Shown: positions 5,560 to 8,878 of the stretch, piece by piece
How positions within the stretch are numbered: the first letter of the stretch is position 1
How the letters are laid out: every line of letters starts with the position of its first letter
Assembly (NCBI GenBank): GCA_948852375.1
Contig: CAQOYX010000063.1
Span: 1-8,878, forward strand
Direction of reading: 5' to 3'
DNA from: an uncultured Clostridia bacterium
GTDB taxonomy: Bacteria; Bacillota_A; Clostridia; TANB77; CAG-508
DNA: 8,878 nucleotides
Notes under the pieces: model-generated
Databases searched by the model: none
Told to the model about the DNA's origin: nothing
What the model saw: only the letters and a program-made list of their open reading frames with translations
Program-made: the position numbers and the translations under genes

Positions 5560-6911
5560 ATGGCTTTTGAAGGATTATCTTCAAGATTACAAAGTATAAC
5601 AAGAAAATTTGGTGGAAAAGTAAGAGTTACAGAAACTGATTTAAAAGATATGCTAAGAGAGGTAAAACTGGCATTATTAGAAGCTGACGTAAATTATAAA
5701 ATTGTAAAAGATTTTATTGCTGTTATCAGTGAAAAAGCATTAGGTCAAGATGTATTAAAATCATTAACACCAGGTCAACAAATAGTAAAAATTGTAAAGG
5801 ATGAACTTATAGAATTACTTGGAGGAACAGAAAGCAAAATAAATTTTACGCCTAATCCGCCAACAGTTATAATGCTTGTAGGTTTACAAGGTTCAGGTAA
5901 AACAACAACTTGTCGGAAAACTTGCTAATCTCTTAAGAAAACAAGGAAAAAATCCATTACTTGTTGCATGTGATGTTTATAGACCAGCAGCTATAAAGCA
6001 ATTACAAGTAGTAGGAAAACAACTTAATATTCCAGTTTTTGTAAATGAAACATCGAAAGACGTTACACATATTGCAAAACAAGCTATGAACATTGCAATA
6101 TCAAAATTAAATGATGTTGTCATTATAGATACAGCAGGTAGACTTCATATTGATGAAGAACTAATGAAGGAACTAAAAAGCCTAAAAGCAAATGTAAAAC
6201 CTCATGAAATACTGTTAGTAGTAGATGCGATGACTGGTCAAGATGCGGTAAATATAGCAACGCAGTTTAATGAAGAAGTACGGTATAGATGGTGTAGTTC
6301 TTACAAAACTTGATGGAGATACTCGTGGTGGTGCTGCATTATCAGTAAAAAAAGTTACATCTCGTCCAATAAAATTTGTTGCAACTGGTGAAAAATTAAG
6401 TGATATTGAAGTATTCTATCCAGAAAGAATGGCAGGAAGAATATTAGGCATGGGGGATGTATTATCTATCATAGAAAAGGCAGAAGAAGCATTTTCGGAA
6501 GAAGAAGCTTTGAAACTAGAACAAAAGTTAAAAAGGCAAGAATTTGACCTAGATGATTATTTAACACAACTAAGGCAAGTAAAAAGGATGGGGTCATTTT
6601 CATCATTGTTAAAAATGATACCTGGAATGAATAAATTAAAAGATATAGAAGTAAATGATAAAGAGTTTGTAAAAATAGAAGCTATTATTTGTTCTATGAC
6701 AAAAAAAGAAAAAAGAAATACTAAATTATTAAATGGAAGCAGAAGGAAAAGAATAGCAGATGGTGCAGGAGTTAGTGTACAAGATGTAAATAAATTTATG
6801 AATTCTTTTGAAATGACACAAAAAATGATGAAAAAAATGCAAACAGACAAAAGTATGAAAAAGATGTTAAATGGAATTAATCCAGATGATTTGAAGAATT
6901 TTAAAATGTAG
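5560..6911 (+). CDS. ffh: Signal recognition particle GTPase Ffh (SRP54), interrupted by two single-base frameshifts
   Basis: Ffh binds 4.5S/scRNA and signal sequences and delivers ribosomes to FtsY at the membrane. The gene starts at ATG 5560 after AGGAGGG. Removing one base at about 5914 and one at about 6281 gives a normal 449-residue protein. Its N domain covers about 1-95 (MAFEGLSSRLQSI). The G domain has P-loop GLQGSGKTTT (108-117), DVYRPAA, DTAGRL and TKLDGDTRGG. The M domain has SSLLKMIPGM and the RNA-binding LLNGSRRKRIADGAG. The breaks lie after Cys118, within the P-loop region, and after Val240, before GIDGVVLTK. As written, the protein stops at 5926-5928 after 122 residues. Both breaks sit at an in-frame CGG, where skipping the C restores the frame. 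Because ffh is normally essential, sequencing error, decoding by +1 slippage, or a second copy must be considered. Real loss of the only copy is least likely. Confidence 0.93.
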
Positions 6912-6976
6912 AAGAAACTAATGTTATTAATTTTTTAAATTTATATATTAAGTCAATTATAGGGAGGTGAAATAAA

Positions 6977-7210
6977 ATGGTAAAAATAAGATTACAAAGA
7001 TTTGGTGCAAAAAAGGCTCCATTCTATCACATAGTAGTAGCAGATTCAAAATCACCAAGAGATGGAAAAATAATAGAACAAATTGGAACATATAATCCAA
7101 TGACAGAACCATCTACAATAGTACTAAATAAAGAAAAAGTTGCAGAGTGGATAAAAAATGGTGCAAAGCCAACAGATACAGTAAAAGCTTTAATTGAAAA
7201 AGTAAATTAA
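6977..7210 (+). CDS. rpsP: 30S ribosomal protein S16
   Basis: A 77-residue protein starting [17 protein letters not shown], the standard S16 opening, followed by [13 protein letters not shown] and IEQIGTYNP (all conserved blocks), then the C-terminal region with [14 protein letters not shown]16 binds 16S rRNA early in 30S assembly. Length is at the short end of the usual 77-90 residues and complete. GGGAGGTGA lies just before the ATG at 6977. It is 65 bp after ffh and in its normal place in the operon. Confidence 0.98.
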   Translation: MVKIRLQRFGAKKAPFYHIVVADSKSPRDGKIIEQIGTYNPMTEPSTIVLNKEKVAEWIKNGAKPTDTVKALIEKVN

Positions 7211-7221
7211 TAGGTCTAATT

Positions 7222-7244
7222 TGAAAATAATAAAATTATTTTCA
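7222..7244 (+). other. Intercistronic hairpin between rpsP and khpA
   Basis: TGAAAATAAT (7222-7231) and ATTATTTTCA (7235-7244) form a perfect 10-bp stem with an AAA loop, 11 bp after the rpsP stop. No T tract follows, so it does not look like a full terminator. It could protect the abundant rpsP mRNA end or mark a processing site. Confidence 0.5.
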
Positions 7245-7289
7245 TAACTACGTATGTGTATGCAAGGATAGAAAGGAATGAATTTTATT

Positions 7290-7520
7290 ATGAAAGAAAT
7301 GCTTGAAATTATGATTAAAAATTTAGTAGAAAATGCAAATGATGTTGAAATTACTGAAACTCAAAAAGAAGATATTATTACTTTTGAAGTAAAAGTAGCA
7401 AGTAGTGATATGGGTAAAGTAATTGGAAAACAAGGAAGAGTAGCAAATTCTATAAGAACTGTTGCAAAAGCTATTGCTACAAAAGAAAATAAAAAAATTA
7501 ATATAGAATTTGTAGGATAA
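7290..7520 (+). CDS. khpA: KH-domain RNA-binding protein KhpA (YlqC)
   Basis: KhpA is a small single-KH RNA chaperone that pairs with KhpB/EloR and affects cell division and elongation in Firmicutes (family knowledge). The KH signature is GKVIGKQGRVANSIR in the middle of the protein, with the GKQG loop that contacts RNA. I prefer ATG 7290 over the in-frame ATG 7278 because AAGGA (7273-7277) abuts the upstream ATG but is 12 bp from 7290. The resulting 76-residue protein starts MKEMLEIMIKNLVENANDV, like family members. It sits between rpsP and rimM, as is standard in Clostridia, and ends five bases before rimM. Confidence 0.93.
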   Translation: MKEMLEIMIKNLVENANDVEITETQKEDIITFEVKVASSDMGKVIGKQGRVANSIRTVAKAIATKENKKINIEFVG

Positions 7521-7525
7521 AGTTT

Positions 7526-8032
7526 ATGGAACAGTTAATGGAAATTGGTATGATAGTTAATACATATGGAATTAAAGGCTTTTTAAAAGTAGTTCCATAT
7601 ACAGATGATATAACAAGGTTTGAAGATTTAAAATCAATATATATAGAAACTAAAAATTCTTTAAAGACTGTTATTATTGAAGATGTAAAATATAGTAAAA
7701 ATCTAGTTTTGCTAAAACTAAAAGGAATTGATGATATAAATTCAGCAGAAGTTTATAAAAATTGCTACATTAAAATAGATAGAAAAGATGCTGTAAGTTT
7801 GCCAGAAGATTCATATTTTATTATAGATTTAATTGGATTAACAGTATACACAGATAATAACGAAGAATTAGGAACGATTGCAGATGTATATTCTACAGGA
7901 GCAAATGATATATATGTTGTAAAAGATGAACAAGGAAAACAACTTCTATTACCAGCTATAGGTGATGTTATAAAAAACGTAGATATTCAGAATAAAAAAA
8001 TGATAGTACACTTAATATATGGACTAATTTAA
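7526..8032 (+). CDS. rimM: 16S rRNA processing protein RimM
   Basis: RimM helps maturation of the 30S head and binds S19. The 168-residue protein has both domains: the N-terminal barrel (about 4-90) with IGMIVNTYGIKGFLKV at the start, and the C-terminal PRC barrel (about 96-166) with YFIIDLIGLTVY, ELGTIADV, GANDIYVV and LLPAIGDVIKNVD. The length is typical. The ATG at 7526 uses an AGGA within the end of khpA (7514-7517), eight bases upstream, which indicates translational coupling. No abnormality is visible. Confidence 0.96.
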   Translation: MEQLMEIGMIVNTYGIKGFLKVVPYTDDITRFEDLKSIYIETKNSLKTVIIEDVKYSKNLVLLKLKGIDDINSAEVYKNCYIKIDRKDAVSLPEDSYFIIDLIGLTVYTDNNEELGTIADVYSTGANDIYVVKDEQGKQLLLPAIGDVIKNVDIQNKKMIVHLIYGLI

Positions 8033-8109
8033 GGATAAGTATAAAAAAGTTATATAGAATTTTATGAATATGTATGCTTTTGAACTAATCTAAGAAAGGA
8101 ATAGGGAAT

Positions 8110-8829
8110 ATGAAGTTTGATATATTAACTCTTTTTCCAAAAATGTTTGAGCCTTTATTTAAAAGTGTTATAGGAAATGCTGTAGAAAAAGGAATTATAG
8201 ATATAAATGTTATTGATATTAGAGATTTTTCTAAGGATAAACATAAAAAAGTAGATGATACTCCATATGGTGGTGGAGCAGGGATGGTTATTAGACCAGA
8301 TGTTGTTTATGATGCATATAAGTCTGTTATGACAAAAGATGCAAAAATAATATACCTGTCACCACAAGGAAAAACGTTTAACCAAAAAGAAGTAGAAAAT
8401 TTAAGCAAAGAAAAACATATTGTTCTTTTATGTGGGCATTATGAAGGAATAGACCAACGAGTATTAGAAGAAATTTCACCCATTGAAATTTCGATTGGGG
8501 ATTATGTACTAACAGGTGGCGAAATTCCAGCCATGGTATTAGTTGATAGTATATCAAGATATGTAGAAGGAGTTTTAAAAAAAGAATCCATACAAGAAGA
8601 GTCATTTTCAAATGGACTTTTAGAATATCCACAATACACAAGACCTGAAATTTTTAAAAATAAAAAAGTACCAGAGGTACTTTTAACAGGACATCATGAG
8701 AATATAAAAAAATGGAGAAGACAAGAATCTATTAAATGTACATACTATAAAAGGCCAAATCTTTTAGAAAATATAGAATTATCCAAAGAAGAAATTAATT
8801 TTTTAAAAAAATTAAAAAGTGAAAATTAA
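8110..8829 (+). CDS. trmD: tRNA (guanine-37-N1)-methyltransferase TrmD
   Basis: TrmD methylates G37 of tRNAs with a G36G37 sequence using S-adenosylmethionine, preventing +1 frameshifting. The 239-residue protein has the SPOUT signature in order: KFDILTLFPKMF (2-13), DDTPYGGGAGMV (49-60), YLSPQGKTFNQ (82-92), LLCGHYEGIDQRV (106-118) and IGDYVLTGGE (129-138, the knot that binds the cofactor). GLLEYPQYTRPE is conserved in the linker/C-terminal part. The residue aligned with the catalytic Asp169 of the E. coli enzyme reads as Glu164 (EESF rather than EDSF) while Arg150 matches Arg154. The start at 8110 has AAGGAATAGGG ahead. It is 77 bp after rimM, and rplS would be expected just beyond the right edge. 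Confidence 0.96.
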   Translation: MKFDILTLFPKMFEPLFKSVIGNAVEKGIIDINVIDIRDFSKDKHKKVDDTPYGGGAGMVIRPDVVYDAYKSVMTKDAKIIYLSPQGKTFNQKEVENLSKEKHIVLLCGHYEGIDQRVLEEISPIEISIGDYVLTGGEIPAMVLVDSISRYVEGVLKKESIQEESFSNGLLEYPQYTRPEIFKNKKVPEVLLTGHHENIKKWRRQESIKCTYYKRPNLLENIELSKEEINFLKKLKSEN

Positions 8830-8878
8830 AAATTATAGATATAAATATTGTAAAATTAATTATTTATGAACTTATAAC

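Noticed and set aside
6557..6850. Minus-strand open frame opposite the ffh M domain
   Set aside because: The opposite strand encodes clearly conserved Ffh M-domain motifs, so this is a shadow.
6086..6911. Two separate genes (6086-6313 and 6270-6911)
   Set aside because: Both are internal pieces of ffh that appear separate only because of the frameshifts; neither start has a convincing ribosome binding site and the motifs continue across them.
8378..8641. Minus-strand open frame opposite trmD
   Set aside because: It lies fully inside the intact trmD gene on the other strand and has no recognisable features.
1..8878. CRISPR array, rRNA, tRNA or insertion sequence with terminal inverted repeats
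   Set aside because: No regularly spaced repeats, no cloverleaf or rRNA-like G+C-rich block, and no DDE transposase were seen; the only repeats are the two 52-bp copies.

Overview
The base composition (very A+T rich), the almost exclusive use of AGA for arginine, strong GGAGG-type ribosome binding sites and the gene order ylxM-ffh-rpsP-khpA-rimM-trmD all point to a low-GC member of the Bacillota, most likely a gut-type Clostridia lineage. Species cannot be told from the sequence.

The window has two halves. The left part (1 to about 4890) is accessory DNA. It holds the tail of a possible immunity-type protein, a GNAT acetyltransferase, a decayed nucleotidyltransferase/HEPN toxin-antitoxin pair, and a membrane-anchored protein of unknown function whose codon use differs from its neighbours. 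That last gene is bracketed by two near-identical 52-bp repeats, each carrying a terminator-like hairpin. A small protein and a large serine recombinase follow. The recombinase ends about 20 bp before the first 51 codons of a peroxiredoxin gene on the opposite strand. The peroxiredoxin is cut off exactly before its catalytic cysteine codon (...DFTPV|C). The simplest reading is that this is the right-hand attachment junction of a mobile element that integrated into the peroxiredoxin gene; the other end is not in the window.

The right part (about 5130 to 8878) is a conserved housekeeping operon for protein targeting and ribosome/tRNA maturation: YlxM and Ffh (signal recognition particle), ribosomal protein S16, the RNA-binding protein KhpA, the 16S maturation factor RimM and the tRNA m1G37 methyltransferase TrmD. 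A good SigA-type promoter precedes ylxM, and the genes are closely spaced on one strand.

The most unusual observation is in ffh. The gene has the right length and all domains, but two single extra bases, at about 5914 and 6281, put it out of frame twice. At both places the out-of-frame step falls on an in-frame CGG codon, and skipping its C restores the frame. CGG is otherwise absent as an in-frame codon from the native genes here. This may be a coincidence of sequencing errors or real mutations, or it may be +1 frameshifting at a hungry or unassigned CGG codon. It deserves checking first.
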